The notes under the pieces were generated by a model that saw only the letters and a program-made list of their open reading frames with translations, had not been told where the DNA came from and searched no databases. A stretch of DNA of 64,000 nt from Paralvinella palmiformis. Its lineage: Eukaryota; Annelida; Polychaeta; Terebellida; Alvinellidae. Shown in pieces: positions 37,804-49,647 of the stretch. The stretch is from positions 1 through 64,000 of the forward strand of contig JAODUP010000936.1 in the NCBI GenBank assembly GCA_025642065.1, in the 5' to 3' direction. The position numbers were made by a program, and so were the translations under genes. Position 1 is the stretch's first letter, and the number at the start of each line of letters is the position of its first letter.

Positions 37804-37986
37804 AGATGATGATGATTGATGTTTTACGGCCGCTTTTGTGCACATGGTAGGCTAAACGGGTCGAGCGACCTCCAAAGGTAATTGAGTGAAGTCAAAGATG
37901 AATCATCCTTCAGATATGTCCACGCCGATATTCGAACTCAGGTGATAGTGGTCCAACGCGCTACTAGTTCGACCACCGAGGCGCCC
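37804..37986 (-). mobile_element. SINE-A copy with target duplication
   Basis: Almost full-length inverse copy. It is flanked by CTCTGTTGTCTTGA (37790-37803) and CTCTGTTGTCTCGA (37987-38000), a 14-base target duplication with one mismatch. The B box is changed (ATATTCGAACTC). Confidence 0.92.
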
Positions 37987-38111
37987 CTCTGTTGTCTCGA
38001 AAACAGGCTGATTTTTGGTAGTTTTGGGCTAAATGGCTGATTTGTCACATATATTTATTTACTCTACGGTAAGCTGAATGTCCAATTGTTCAGATTCCTA
38101 TATTATGGCTA

Positions 38112-38480
38112 AACATCTGGAAGTACCGGTAGTTGACAGCGCGTGACTATCAAGTATTATTACGTAAATACTGGCATGTTTATGAGATCCAAATAACAGT
38201 TTTGTGAAAACTAATGGTAATTTATTGAATGAGACTAGTAGGCAGAGATGTGGCAGTTTTGTTCCAACTGTGGCTCACAAACACGCCTGATTGTAAGTTC
38301 AATTGGCAAGTGTTATTAATTCATTGTTTCACAGCACATCTGGAGGTACTGGTATGTAACAGCGCATGACTATCAGGTATTATTACATAAATCGCGGCAT
38401 GTTTGTGAGATCCAAATAACAGTTCGGGGAAAATTAATTGTCATTTATTGAATAGTAATGGTTTAGTAGGCAGCGATGTG
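38112..38480. repeat. diverged tandem duplication, period about 223
   Basis: ACATCTGGAAGTACCGGTAG to about 38250 recurs as ACATCTGGAGGTACTGGTAT from 38335. Shared blocks include ACAGCGC(G/A)TGACTATCA, GAGATCCAAATAACAGTT and TTTATTGAAT. Confidence 0.8.
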
Positions 38481-39084
38481 ACGATACAACACCTTGACAA
38501 CATCCTGGAAGTATTCCAATCCGTTAGCTTTCTGTTTGACATCAATTGCCCGCAACTTATCAACGAGTGAACCATGTTTATGACCTGTACTATGGTAGTA
38601 GTGGGGAACCAACTGTTCTGGGATGTACGAATGACTTATGACCTCTATAGTAATCCGGTGTCAGTCTGGTATTTATAAATAAGCCGGTCGTTGGCCATGA
38701 GTTATCCTCACTAAGGATGATCAGACTAAGGACTGGTCGTGCCGAGATGTGTACGACCGCCAAACTAACACCATCCATCCACATTTATTGCCAGCCTCTA
38801 GATTGGTTCTCCAATAACGATCATATTTCTTGCTACTGTTGTTTTGTCTTCATTGTTAGGTGTTTCCCCACTTTTTGCTGAGAATGTTTGTTTTCCTGCC
38901 TTATGTTTTGCTCGCCAACATCACTGATACGTATGCCAAAAGTCTGATATTTGATTTGAAACCGTTTATACATACCTTGTTTTATTATAAAATCGGCAGT
39001 TGCGGGTAAATTATATATTTCTTGTTGACGCTTAATATATCTCCCATTAGTTCGGGCAGCCATAAACCTCACCACTTTGAATTT

Positions 39085-39086
<2 letters not shown>

Positions 39087-39122
<36 letters not shown>

Positions 39123-39213
39123 TGGTGGTATAACGATCTGTATGTGATGAATTCATTTTTAAATAGTCAGTCCGCAGGGAACTAAATGAGGGTGTGTGTG
39201 TGTGTGTGTGTGT
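39087..39213. repeat. two (TG)n microsatellites
   Basis: TG tracts at 39087-39121 and 39192-39213. They cause the His-Thr runs of a minus-strand open frame at 38833-39225. Confidence 0.92.
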
Positions 39214-39309
39214 ATTAGGATACATATAAATGGAATGGTATACTCACATGTATGCATATGCACATTCATATGTATGCAACAAATGTGTGTGTGTGCGCGT
39301 GTGTTACAG

Positions 39310-39985
39310 CAGGGTTCCCACGCGTCCAGTTGAAAACCTGGTAAATAACAAATAATTTTTTTCCAGGTCCTGGAAATGTCCTAGAATTTTACAAAATTAA
39401 GAAATATCCTCGAAATGTCCTGGAAAAAATATTGCCTGTCAAAAAAAACCCACTTAGAACAAAAACCTGAATAAATATTATGCCCGTAGAATATAATTTC
39501 GACTGTAGAAGAAAAAAGTACTGGTTCATAAAATGTCTTGATATTCTGTCAGTTAAAATTTATTAAATAAAAGTGGGATCAGACAGCGAGAAGTGGTGAG
39601 GAGGAGGCTCTCTACCATAAAAATGTCAATAATCAATCATATGTTAAATATTTATTTTGCATTGTATTAAAGCTTTACACCACAGCAGGGTTTGCACAGA
39701 TCCTTGAAAACCTGGAAAGTTCTGGAATTTGAAAATTTGGATTCCAGGCCGGAAAGTCCTGGAATTTTTGTAGAGGTCCTTGAAAGTCTTGGAATTTGGA
39801 CATATAGATCTATATTTCTAATCATAAGCTTACAGGAATTCAGTTATTACACTCCTTCAGAAATATGGGTGTATTTTTTGTGCGTCAAGAGTTCAGGAAT
39901 TAATTGAAGAGGTCCTTTAATTTGACATTGGAAGGTTCTGGAAAGTCCTGGAAAGGTCCCTTTCTGGTCGCTGTAGTCTTGCTAT
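39310..39985. mobile_element. hAT-like terminal fragments next to exon 3
   Basis: CAGGGTTCCCACGCGTCC at 39310 and CAGGGTTTGCACAGATCC at 39686 look like left ends of CAGGG-type hAT elements. Each is followed by repeats of the form TCCTGGAAA/GTCCTGGAATTT. A decayed right end is near 39960-39985. Both starts are preceded by ACAG. The open frames at 39692-40116 come from this repeat. It ends only about 35 bases before the exon 3 acceptor. Confidence 0.55.
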
Positions 39986-40018
39986 GCGATGTCAACTATT
40001 TTGTTTTTCCATTTCCAG

Positions 40019-40129
40019 GAAGACATGAAGCAGATGCCCAGAGTGTCGACCTTCCTCAAAGGTGTGCTCTCCTATCATACGACCTATCCCACAGAGAAGG
40101 AAGCAAAGGAAGCTAAGAAACAACCAAAG
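40019..40129 (+). CDS. kcc: KCC-type K-Cl cotransporter, coding exon 3
   Basis: Acceptor CATTTCCAG at 40018, donor AAG/GTACGA at 40130; 37 codons, phase 0 on both sides. It encodes residues 66-102: EDMKQMPRVSTFLKGVLSYH, then TTYPTEKEAKEAKKQPK. This aligns with the conserved EELDxRPKVSSLLxxLxxYTNLxQGxKEHEEAE block of KCC proteins, the cytosolic segment immediately before TM1. The spacing to exon 2 (LYLYE/EDM against ALFEEE) and the charged end agree with the family. Together with exon 4 it places the gene in the KCC branch rather than NKCC/NCC. Confidence 0.93.
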
Positions 40130-40415
40130 GTACGATTTTCATCTTTTTATCTTTTCATCTTCAAAAGTTATAAAAAGGTTAAAAAGGATCTTTTTGTTAC
40201 TGTTTATTAAAATCTGACAGGGAGGTGTGTATACATTATAATTATTGTTTTAGCGTATTTTCATCTGAGCCAGCACCGAAAATCTTGTATGGAACATTTT
40301 ATTTTTAGATTAATGTATGTATAGCTGTATTTGTATTTAGATTTATGGAGGTAGGTCTCGAAGGATGTTTAGATATGTTGATGCTCTGTGCCTGTTGCCT
40401 CTTTATATGTACCCT

Positions 40416-40425
40416 AACACACACA

Positions 40426-40476
<51 letters not shown>
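40416..40476. repeat. (CA)n microsatellite
   Basis: A CA tract of about 60 bases with one CAGACA interruption. Confidence 0.95.
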
Positions 40477-40478
<2 letters not shown>

Positions 40479-42644
40479 GGGCTTTGGTCAAATTAGGTTT
40501 TACTTACCATAGTGATACCAGTTTGTTTCTTTGTACTAAACTGTGAGAAGTTTTCACTCACTGTCTTGTAGTTGACAATTCATTTTTACTGATTCAGTGA
40601 TTGCATGCTTATCTTTATGGTTTTTCAATAATTAGCTTTAAATACAAATCTGGTTTCTGTTAATTTTATAGTAATTAAATAAATGAGCCTCAGCTCGAGT
40701 CAGAATAAAATTTTTGAAGAATTTCACAAGAAATTAATTTGGCATCAAATCATTTCATAAGCGAGAGTTAAGTTGTCCTGATAGAAACTAGACTTTTCTC
40801 ATGCCCATGTTGGACGTACGTTGCATATTTCCTAACTTCCCGCCACAACCAAGGCACCATTCAGGTTGCTTTACTAATATGGATGTCTCGTTTATGCAGG
40901 CTCAGATCAAGCTATCTCTAAATATCTCAATATCTGGTGGATCAGGGTCTGTGTATTCACTGTTGGTTGGTCAGATTATAAGCATTGCCCTTTCAGTGTT
41001 AGTAAGTTTTTATAACTCGGGTAGCGACGTTTCTGTTGCCATCTGACAAGTCAGTACTGTACAGCCAGATTTCACATCATTACCTATTATTATCATTTGA
41101 TGATGCTTCTCACATTAAGGGTTCATGGTTATTAGTGCCTAGATGTCTTTGGCGTGGATTAAAGAAACGTGGCAGCTTAAAGGGTGATGTATTCTGGCAG
41201 ATGATATTAAATGTTAGGATTCCCTTCATTTGTTGGTGTATGTAAGGCAGTAAATGTGTGTTGGGCAGAACTGTTCAGATCTCGCCAACATCTCAGTGTT
41301 ATGGCAAACCAATTTAGTAGTGTTCTGTTCTTGTATTAAGCCAATTCTAACATGATCAGATGTTATGTTGCTATCAAAAGCAGCCTGTGATTTGTGTTGT
41401 TTTTACATTATTAAGTATGCCAGGCTTTGAACCAACGTGTCTACAAACCAATTCTATTTGACTTCTAAGGGGCAAGGCTGAATAGTATAGGCTTGAGACA
41501 GTCAGGGTAGAAAACTGTTGTTTTTATTTCACTAGAAATGATACTAAAATGTCGGTTGGTGGAAAGTTATAAATGCACAGAAAACGAAAACTGTATTACT
41601 CAGATTTGGTGACTCTTATTTGAACCATTTCATTTACTGTAGTTCTTTTACACCCCCCCCCCCACACCACGCATGCACGCACGCACACGTACACACACGC
41701 ACACACACACGCACACACACAACGGTAGCGTTTTCGGTTTTAATTACTGGAGTAAGTATTACTGTGAGTTAGTATAAACAAGCCACTCTAAATGCGACAT
41801 TTATAGCTTAAGACACTTCTTAATGCTGTTATGTTAATTTTATATTTAATATTATTTTTTAATTGCCATCTCAGTTGGCGAAGTCAATGCTGGTTGAACC
41901 AAACTACAGTATGTTAGACATAACACTAATCTTTTGCTACAAATGTTCGCTACAGTGTATTGTCAGTCAAGTCAGTACTGGGCTTGGCTGATTCAGTTCC
42001 CAAGCAGACCACAGCCAGTTTGTATATAATTGAATTTTGATACCTTTTTTTATTGTTATCTTGGGCATGTGGCTAGAGTGCTAATGTTGTGCGGTTGACA
42101 TCTACTTTTGCATCAGCCACTGATGGCAGAGATGTTTTGTCTGTTGTAATCTCCAATATTTCCTTGGCCATGATTTAGAACTTCCAAGTGTATCCCATTA
42201 GAGCCGATACACTCCTCCATGGCCTGGGTCCCCAATTACCAGATAGTATTTCGTTATCCAGCAGGTCATCACGATACAGATGTTCCCGTAATGTCGTGAT
42301 CCATACCATTTGCGTGTAACATGGAGTGGTGGAGATTATCACTGGCCGCAGACAGAATGGCATTTAATCCACTTTAGAATGCCATCTACAGGACAACACA
42401 TAGCTCCTAATCAGTAGTTGATTACTACGTTGTGGCTTAGAGGGTATCAGCTACTGATAATCATTATTTGCCATCTGGCTGTTTACCACAGAAACTCAGA
42501 GTCCCGTGAACTTGGTGTCAATCATGGATTATTATATCTGTCTGAAGTTATGGACCACTTTTAAATGGAATTAGAGCTAATACACTGAACCGCACTGACT
42601 TTCCCCTCAGTGTGTGTGTGTGTGAGTGAGTGCTATTGTTGTTG

Positions 42645-42920
42645 CCTGTTTCAGTGGCAGATTCTCCCTCTCTCTTACCTAAATAGTATGTATTATATCA
42701 CATACCCATGGTACCTGTCTCTGTGTATATTAGCCAATGTATGGTTAACAAAAAATTATTTTAGTATAATTACAAGTCTACAAGTTTTTTAATCTCTGGT
42801 AAATATTAAATGGGATTGCCAGTGGATGTCAATTGTCATTAATATCTGTTGCATACAGTTATGTAGTTGGTGGCATTTTGTGCAAGTGGCTTGCTTAGGT
42901 GTGTGCGTGTGTGTGTACGC
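42645..42920 (+). repeat. dispersed repeat F, copy 1
   Basis: It shares, in the same order, CTGTTTCA(G/A)TGGCAGATTCTC, GTATATATTAGCCA-like blocks, TTTAGTATAAT, AATCTCTG(G/A)TAAATATTAAATG and GTGGCTTGCT with 47595-47840. Both copies are plus-strand and run into GT-rich tracts. No coding, no recognised family. Confidence 0.75.
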
Positions 42921-43649
42921 GTGTGTGTTTGTTGTTGTGGTTATCGTATTTAAATATGACATTTTATACTTTTATGTGGGCTGGGGAGAAAGCTTACTGA
43001 TGTTTGACAACTTTCATAAAATTAGATTTCTGCAGAAATTTAAAATTTGTGGCAGATATTGATGTCAGATCAGAGGTTTGATATTAAAGAAATTATTTGT
43101 TTACTAAATGATGATATTAATAATAACGATAATAATTATATAGACGTAATATTTTTTAAACATAATAATTCTAGCATTTCTAACAAGATTTACACAAAGA
43201 GATAAGGTACATTATAATAACGCGAAAGTAAACTAAAATACCCCAGAAAGAGTCCTTTAGAAAATAAATAAAATCAAAAGGTAAATGGTACAAATAAATT
43301 GTATGATAAGAGTACTTGCGTAGAGAAAACAAAAGTTAAGAGTCAAGACTGGAATACCAGACAGGCAAACTTTTATTGGGTACTATGGCATCCTAGACTA
43401 GTAATAAATGTAGTGTGTCTCTGTGGAGCTGTTGACCTATTTTGTTAAGTTCTCCAAACACCCCTAATATATACAACGCATTACTGAAACTGTAACGGCT
43501 CAATTCAAAAGTTGAGAAATGTCCAGTCAATAGGAGAAATAGTAATTCAGGGTGATCAAAGTGAACTCGGTGGTACTGCAATTTGTGAAACACTAAAGCA
43601 AAGGTTCACATCTAAAGATAGTCAATAAGCATGATTCCTGTATTTGAGA

Positions 43650-44339
43650 GGATCCGGTCTTTTGCTCCACCTGAGTCCTGAGCCCCTTCAGTCTATAGCC
43701 CCATAGGTCTTATGCCGCCCCCCCCCCCCGGTCTTTTGGCCCATTAGTGTGACTTTGGTGATTGTGAGTGTAAATTAAACAAAATAAAATCGAAATATCG
43801 ATCTACGTTTTATATTATGGCTTTAATCAGTGGCTATTTTTGTTTTCGTTTTTTGGGTAACTATTCTCTTTAGTCTTTGTCTGTCATCAACAATTGCAAT
43901 TATGAGAATCCCTTGATCAGAAAGATGAATGGGAACAGACCTGAGTGTAATAACATATGGGGAGATTCTTAGTTCTAGTGAGTGTGTCCTTCATTACAAT
44001 TGATATATGAACAATGAAATATTAGTTATATTGTATCTATATATTGCATTCAAATTATCTTATATTAAAAAACTTTTACCAATTTATGTATTATCATTAA
44101 TATTTTTAGTTAGTCATATACCTATTTATTTGACTTTATAATTTTATGAACTATAGCAAATTAAAACTATAACACAACAAAATAAATTTATTGTACATCG
44201 ATCAAAATTTCAATTGTAGAAATCAAACTTTTTAAAGTTATGTGGCAAAGACCAAGGGGCAAAAGGCCAGATGAGCAATTAATGAAAGGGCAAAAGCCCC
44301 AAGAGACAAAAGACCAGGTGGGGCAAAAGATCCGGACCC
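43650..44339. mobile_element. MITE with long imperfect inverted repeats
   Basis: The left arm begins GGATCCGGTCTTTTGCTCCA and the right arm, read inward, GGGTCCGGATCTTTTGCCCC. Similarity continues for roughly 100 bases per arm through repeated GGTCTTTTGxCCC words. The AT-rich centre (43790-44210) has no open frame. Flanks GTATTTGA and ACATTTAA are only partly alike, so the target duplication is unproven and the superfamily open. Confidence 0.7.
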
Positions 44340-44898
44340 ACATTTAACAAATATGACCCAGGCAACATGTTAATAATTTGTGTTTAAGCAAAAGAGATAT
44401 AATAATATTTTGTTGTTACTGTTGCGGCTGCTGTTATTATATGCGTGGTCATTTAGAATGATATTTTATTTATTAATGAAGTATGTTGACCCTATAAGGG
44501 GTCACACTCCAATTGTTTTCTACAGGTGTGCGGTTGCTGTTCATTTGAAATACTGGTATAGTACAGATTGGCGCTAATTAGTTACTTGATTAAGTAATTG
44601 TTAGATATGTAGCAGCCCCGCTAGTATATCATTGTTGCGTAGGAAAAGTTTACGACAACTCTCAGGAGGCTAGCATTGTCGTTGTATTGCTATGCATGGT
44701 TTGTGCGCGTTGTTTGTTCACGTGAGAATGTTCAATAACCAACTGAACCAGTTTTGATTTGTCTGCAAACAAGAATGGCCATGCATGTGTTAACAGCCTG
44801 GTGTCTGAGTTAACGGTCTGTTTGTTCAGTGAGTTTTATTAACACTGATATATTTGGTGCCTCAATGGTTGTGTTTGGAGGCTTTAGCCACCGGTAAA

Positions 44899-44937
44899 CG
44901 ATGATTGATGTTTTACGGCCACTTTTGTGCACATGAT
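44899..44937 (-). mobile_element. SINE-A 3' fragment
   Basis: ACGATGATTGATGTTTTACG followed by GCCACTTTTGTGCACATG is the 3' end of the family only, cut at CATGATAG. Confidence 0.85.
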
Positions 44938-45390
44938 AGTAAACGAAGAGGCATAATAATTAACATCGACGATATGCCCCCAATACCCCTCCACCCTTAG
45001 GCATATTCGCTGATGTCATGGTGCATGTGACGAACAATTCCAGTGGGCTGACTTCTACACCTAACGTGGATATGTAGTTGCACTTTGCAGCTGTACAAAA
45101 GATGCTGATGGTCATCAGACTACACGTTGAATATTCCTATCATGTCTTTATTCACCCACACTGATGTAACTGATTCGAGAGCCAAGTCTTTGAGGTAGAA
45201 AAGAATAATTTAAAAAGAAATAGAAAATCATCATTCCTCCATAGTCTAGGTTTTACTTCAATCTGAAATAGTTGAAGCAGACGACTGTTAGAGTGACTGT
45301 CCAGTGATCGTCTTATGGATTTCTATTGTTATAAATGGTCTTTATTCTTTACTTATTTGATCCGGAGCAATCATCAGTACTTCTGACAAC

Positions 45391-45552
45391 GCTGACGATT
45401 GCTGTTTTACGGCCACTTTTGTGCACATGGTAGGCTAAATGGGCCGAGCGACCTCCAACGGTAATGAAGCGAAGTCAAAGACGAAACACCCCTCAAATAT
45501 ACCCACACCGAGATTCGAACACGGTGGTGGTAGTGATCTGTGGTCCAACTTA
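45391..45552 (-). mobile_element. SINE-A copy, head truncated
   Basis: Body and B box are clear (GAGATTCGAACACGG); the copy breaks off after GTGGTCCAACTTAG, before the A box. Confidence 0.88.
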
Positions 45553-46262
45553 GAGTTCAGGTAAAGAGCAGGTTTAAAAGTTATGCCATCGTTTTCTTAT
45601 TCAGACATCATCATCCTTGGGGAGCTTTGTTGCCAATCGGAGAAAACTAATTTGTCACATACTATGTATGTGAGTGAGCCTGCATCAGATGTGCGGATAT
45701 TGTGATTTTTGTCCGTCAAGCTTTTTGTGCGAACAACCGATTGTTTATTGTGCCCGTGAGCACAGGTGTCACTGCTCTGACTGCTAATAAGTTCCCGCCT
45801 TGTCTCTGGCTGGACGTGTTTAAAGAGTTGATCACCGGTATTGATCGGGCGTAATTTTCAGCATTTTAAGCCAGAGTAATGGCTGAAGATGTTTATATTT
45901 GACACTGTGCTGCTTGTGCGCTGACTTGTATTTTTGAATTAGAGGCTTGATTATGTGGATGATCAGCTGTTTTCGTCGAAATTAACAAACCCCTGGTGAT
46001 TTCCCTGTCTGCGTTTATGTTTTTTTCTTACAACAAACTGACAGTTGGCCAGATATCACGCACCGCAGGGGGTCATAACTCATCCCCTGTTCAGGTTAAT
46101 TTCGGCACTGTTTGCCTCGGCCACTTTGTCCGCGCTGTCTACCGGTTTATCTGTTGATTGGCTGTGTCTTGCCAGGGGGCACCCGTTCTTTGTGGCCGTT
46201 GTCTTGCCACAGTAACCGGGTTCTGGATGTAGGCCGCAGGCTTGGTGCCTTTGATTTGCTCG

Positions 46263-46302
46263 TCTCTCTCTCTCTCTCTGTCTCTCTCTCTCTCTCTCTC
46301 TG
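46263..46302. repeat. (CT)n microsatellite
   Basis: CT tract with one TG interruption. It lies inside a 151-codon open frame that I regard as spurious. Confidence 0.95.
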
Positions 46303-46682
46303 TCGCACTCTGAAATTCGGAGCCATTTTCAGCACAGTGCTGCTGTGTCTAAGTGACCTACAGCACAACCGAACTAGTTTTTGTCATTCAGTCAGACCAC
46401 CATGTTTGGCTGCTCCTTCTAGAAATAAGTTGTGGATGTGGTGTGATAACATTGCTTGTATAATTCAGATGACATTTTCCACATCGGCTAATCGTGACAT
46501 ACATCTACTGTTGTTTGCTCTCCCTCATCTTGGCTTAGTTTGTGGTGCACTGTATTCCAGTCTCTAAGTTGAGGGTGGGGAGGGAGGGAGGGATTTGAAA
46601 CCTACTGTTACCCATATCTGTGAGCTGTTCCGTCTGATGATCTCATTTCTCTGGATTGAATCACCTCTCGGTCATAAATAGT

Positions 46683-46836
46683 GTTGGGTCACAGATCTGA
46701 CTACCGTTCGGATCTCGGCGTGGGTATATCTGAAGGGTGTTTCATCTTTGACTTCACTTCATTACCTTTGGAGGTCGCTCGGCCCATTTACGCCACCATG
46801 TACACAAAATGGGCGTAAAACAGCAATCATCATCTC
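46683..46836 (+). mobile_element. SINE-A copy, 5' part missing
   Basis: Starts in the head (GTTGGGTCACAGATC), has an altered B box (CGTTCGGATCTCGGCG) and the full body to GTAAAACAGCAATCATCATC. Confidence 0.88.
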
Positions 46837-47594
46837 TGCCACAAATGCCTCCTGTGTGAATTATTAGTGCTGGGGCAAAAAGCAGTGTCTCACCAATACT
46901 TGGGACCATTTGACTGTGGCTCGTTTAACAGAGGATGAGGTTAACCTGACTAATGGTTGGTTCCTCCGTGATATTGTATTTCTTTTTCCCTATTACAATA
47001 ATAGGATTATTATCATTGTTGTCCAATCATTCACCTGTTAACTCTTTCCGTTATTTTGTTGTCCCCAAGTTGTGCTAGTCATATGATGTTATATGGCATT
47101 GATATGGCGCGCGCACGCTTTCACCCCCCCCCACACTAATAATCATATCAGATTGTCCAAGTATGTGGTTTAACTTCTTGCAGAACTTCATCCTTTCACT
47201 ACAACATCAATAGAGTTAGGTTAATTGTACTGAATAAAACCCCACCTCCTCCCCAACAAAACTTTTGTTTAAACAACACGGTTTGTTGTTAAGTGGAACA
47301 TCGATTCATATTGAGAACTGTGATTTCCTGTGAATTATTAATAATATTTTAGGTGTACTGTAGTTACCTTAATGACTTCACTGCGTGCACATATTCCACT
47401 ACATTAATCTGTTATCTGAGTTACAAAGTGGCCAAGTGAATTAAGGTGTTTATTGAAATGGAATGATGTTTGTTAAGACCTGTTAATTGAGAAGTGAAGA
47501 AAGCACACTTTTGAGAGCTAGAACAGTTTACTTTGTTTTGGGTCATGATTTAAGTCAGTGATTTAAAATAATTGAATGATTTAAATCAAATAAG

Positions 47595-47840
47595 CCTGTT
47601 TCAATGGCAGATTCTCCCTCTCTTCCTAAATGGTATATGTCATGTCACACATAGATGGTACCCATCCCTGTATATATTAGCCAGTGTATTGTTAAAAAGT
47701 TAATTACTTTAGTATAATTTACAAGTACCGGTATATAAATTTTGTAATCTCTGATAAATATTAAATGCAACTGACAGTGAATGTCATTACTGTCTGTTTC
47801 ATACAGCTGTGCAGGTGGTATAGGGTGGCTTGCTAAGGTC
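47595..47840 (+). repeat. dispersed repeat F, copy 2
   Basis: Second copy of the repeat at 42645-42920. It ends in a (CT)n(GT)n microsatellite at 47841-47893. Confidence 0.75.
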
Positions 47841-47891
<51 letters not shown>

Positions 47892-47893
47892 TA
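47841..47893. repeat. (CT)n(GT)n microsatellite
   Basis: CT tract of about 34 bases passing into GT. Confidence 0.95.
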
Positions 47894-49515
47894 GGGACGA
47901 AGGAAGGAAGGATTAAAGGATTTGTTTGGCCTGCGCAATTTCGGATCAGTCAAAAGATATACCAAGGTCAACCCTCCCAGCTTATATATTTTGTCTAAAT
48001 AAGGGTGATACATGTGGTGTTTTTTTTAAGGTGGGGGGGGGTGGTGACTCAGATCAATCACATTTCTATCACTCGGTTGGTGATTTTACCGGAAGCCATT
48101 ATCCTGGTGTGGACACTTTGAAGATTTAACCTATTGTCCACGACCTTTTCTGTCCAACAAAGCGCTGTGGGATAGAATAGAACTGTACCAGGCTTTATGT
48201 CACCTGATAGCTACATGTGTCCATAATTTGCATAGCATCAAAAGCATTCTGATGATGAACATCAGATTAGTTACATTGAAGAGCGACTGTATGTGGGAAT
48301 AATATCAAATCATACATCATATTATAATTATCTGTCAAAGAGTGAAGATTAGATCCTTTCATTTTCAAATTTCTGTTATAATCTTAATACTGCTAGGACA
48401 AATATTTTTCACTGTTGTTGAATAATTTGAATGAACCTGGTAGATTTTTACCTTTTGACATTTAATACTAGGAGACCAGAGGAAAACAGAAGCATCCTTA
48501 TTCGGGAGGGAATCCGGGTTTAACTCTTCTAATCCTAGTGTCAATTCATTACTCGACATGCCCCAGAAGTATATTATAAACTGAGGGGAAAATATACTGA
48601 AGCTTGACGTATATTAGTGAAGGAACACTAATTTATGTAATCTTTTGACCTAATCCCAGAATCTTCTTTATTCACGTCTAGCTATCTATATATCTGTCTC
48701 TTGTTTCCAATCGTCCTTCATTCTCTAGTAATAGTATGTTTCAGTTTGAGAATGGATGAAGTTTGTAAAAACGAATGAGTACATGTTAGGAAATATATAT
48801 ATGTTGTTATTGTGGTTTCAGAGAGGTTGATTGAAATGAGTGGATTGTTTTAAGATTGTTTATAAAATTTCCAGAATTACATGTAAATGTAAGATTTAAA
48901 ACAAAATTGAGGCAGACTGTTACGATGTTCGTTGAGTCCTGGTTATGGGCATACCCGAACAAGACATTTGTAAATAATGTATTTCAGGTTGGTGTTTTTC
49001 TTTCTTTCATCATAAATCTTTATCGTGGTTTCTGTTGATGAGCCATTTTGCTTGTTAGTAATGGATTGTGGGGTTACCTTGTTTGACGCTGTCGGATGTT
49101 TTAAGTTAGCATGAGAAATGCCATACACTCTAATTGATTTATTTCATGTATGAGATGAGGGTTCCAAATTAGAATGCATCGTTGTAATGGTGAAGTCCAC
49201 TCTTAATTGGGGAGAATGGCGCAAATTTAAATTTCACATGTACTATTGTAGACATTAGACAGAAATTCACGAAGTAAGGGATTTTATTTGAAAATTTGAC
49301 GGCAACTGTGAACGGACTGTCCACCATTAGACATCAGGTACCGGTAGATACGTTTTTGATAGCCTCTCAGTGGTTGAAGTTAGGTGTATGGATGGCTTCC
49401 TACGTGGAAGGCTTCTTCCCTGAAAAGCTTTCTGTCTGCCCAATTTTATGCTCATGACACTTCCTAGAGTATGTTTATGGTGTCACTTTTACTGTTGAGA
49501 TGTGACCTTGTGGGG

Positions 49516-49523
49516 TCTCTCTC

Positions 49524-49581
<58 letters not shown>

Positions 49582-49582
49582 C

Positions 49583-49644
<62 letters not shown>
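49516..49644. repeat. duplicated (CT)n(TA)n compound microsatellite
   Basis: The order is CT, TA, CCCC, CT, TA: the same two-part block twice. Slippage or duplication of the compound unit is likely. Confidence 0.93.

Positions 49645-49647
<3 letters not shown>

Larger units (their letters stand above)
33473..40018 (+). other. KCC intron 2 (about 6.5 kb)
   Basis: GTAAGT to TTTCCAG. Contains SINE-A copies, a CACT array, pogo-like copy 2, a tandem duplication and hAT-like fragments, listed separately. Between 35400 and 37750 there is no supportable gene. 36130-36178 is an 11-bp tandem (CATTATAATAT), and 37061-37107 holds TG and GA tracts. Confidence 0.8.

Noticed and set aside
39692..40210. Open frames overlapping exon 3 with upstream extension
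   Set aside because: The extensions read through hAT-like repeats or intron; only 40019-40129 matches KCC.
43393..43593. Minus-strand 66-codon frame as a LINE ORF tail
   Set aside because: It lacks the AFSxxAPxLWNxLP motif seen at 31.4 kb; only vague similarity in flanking AT-rich sequence.
46112..46567. 151-codon open frame, the second longest in the window
   Set aside because: It runs through a CT microsatellite, has no family likeness and no splice context.
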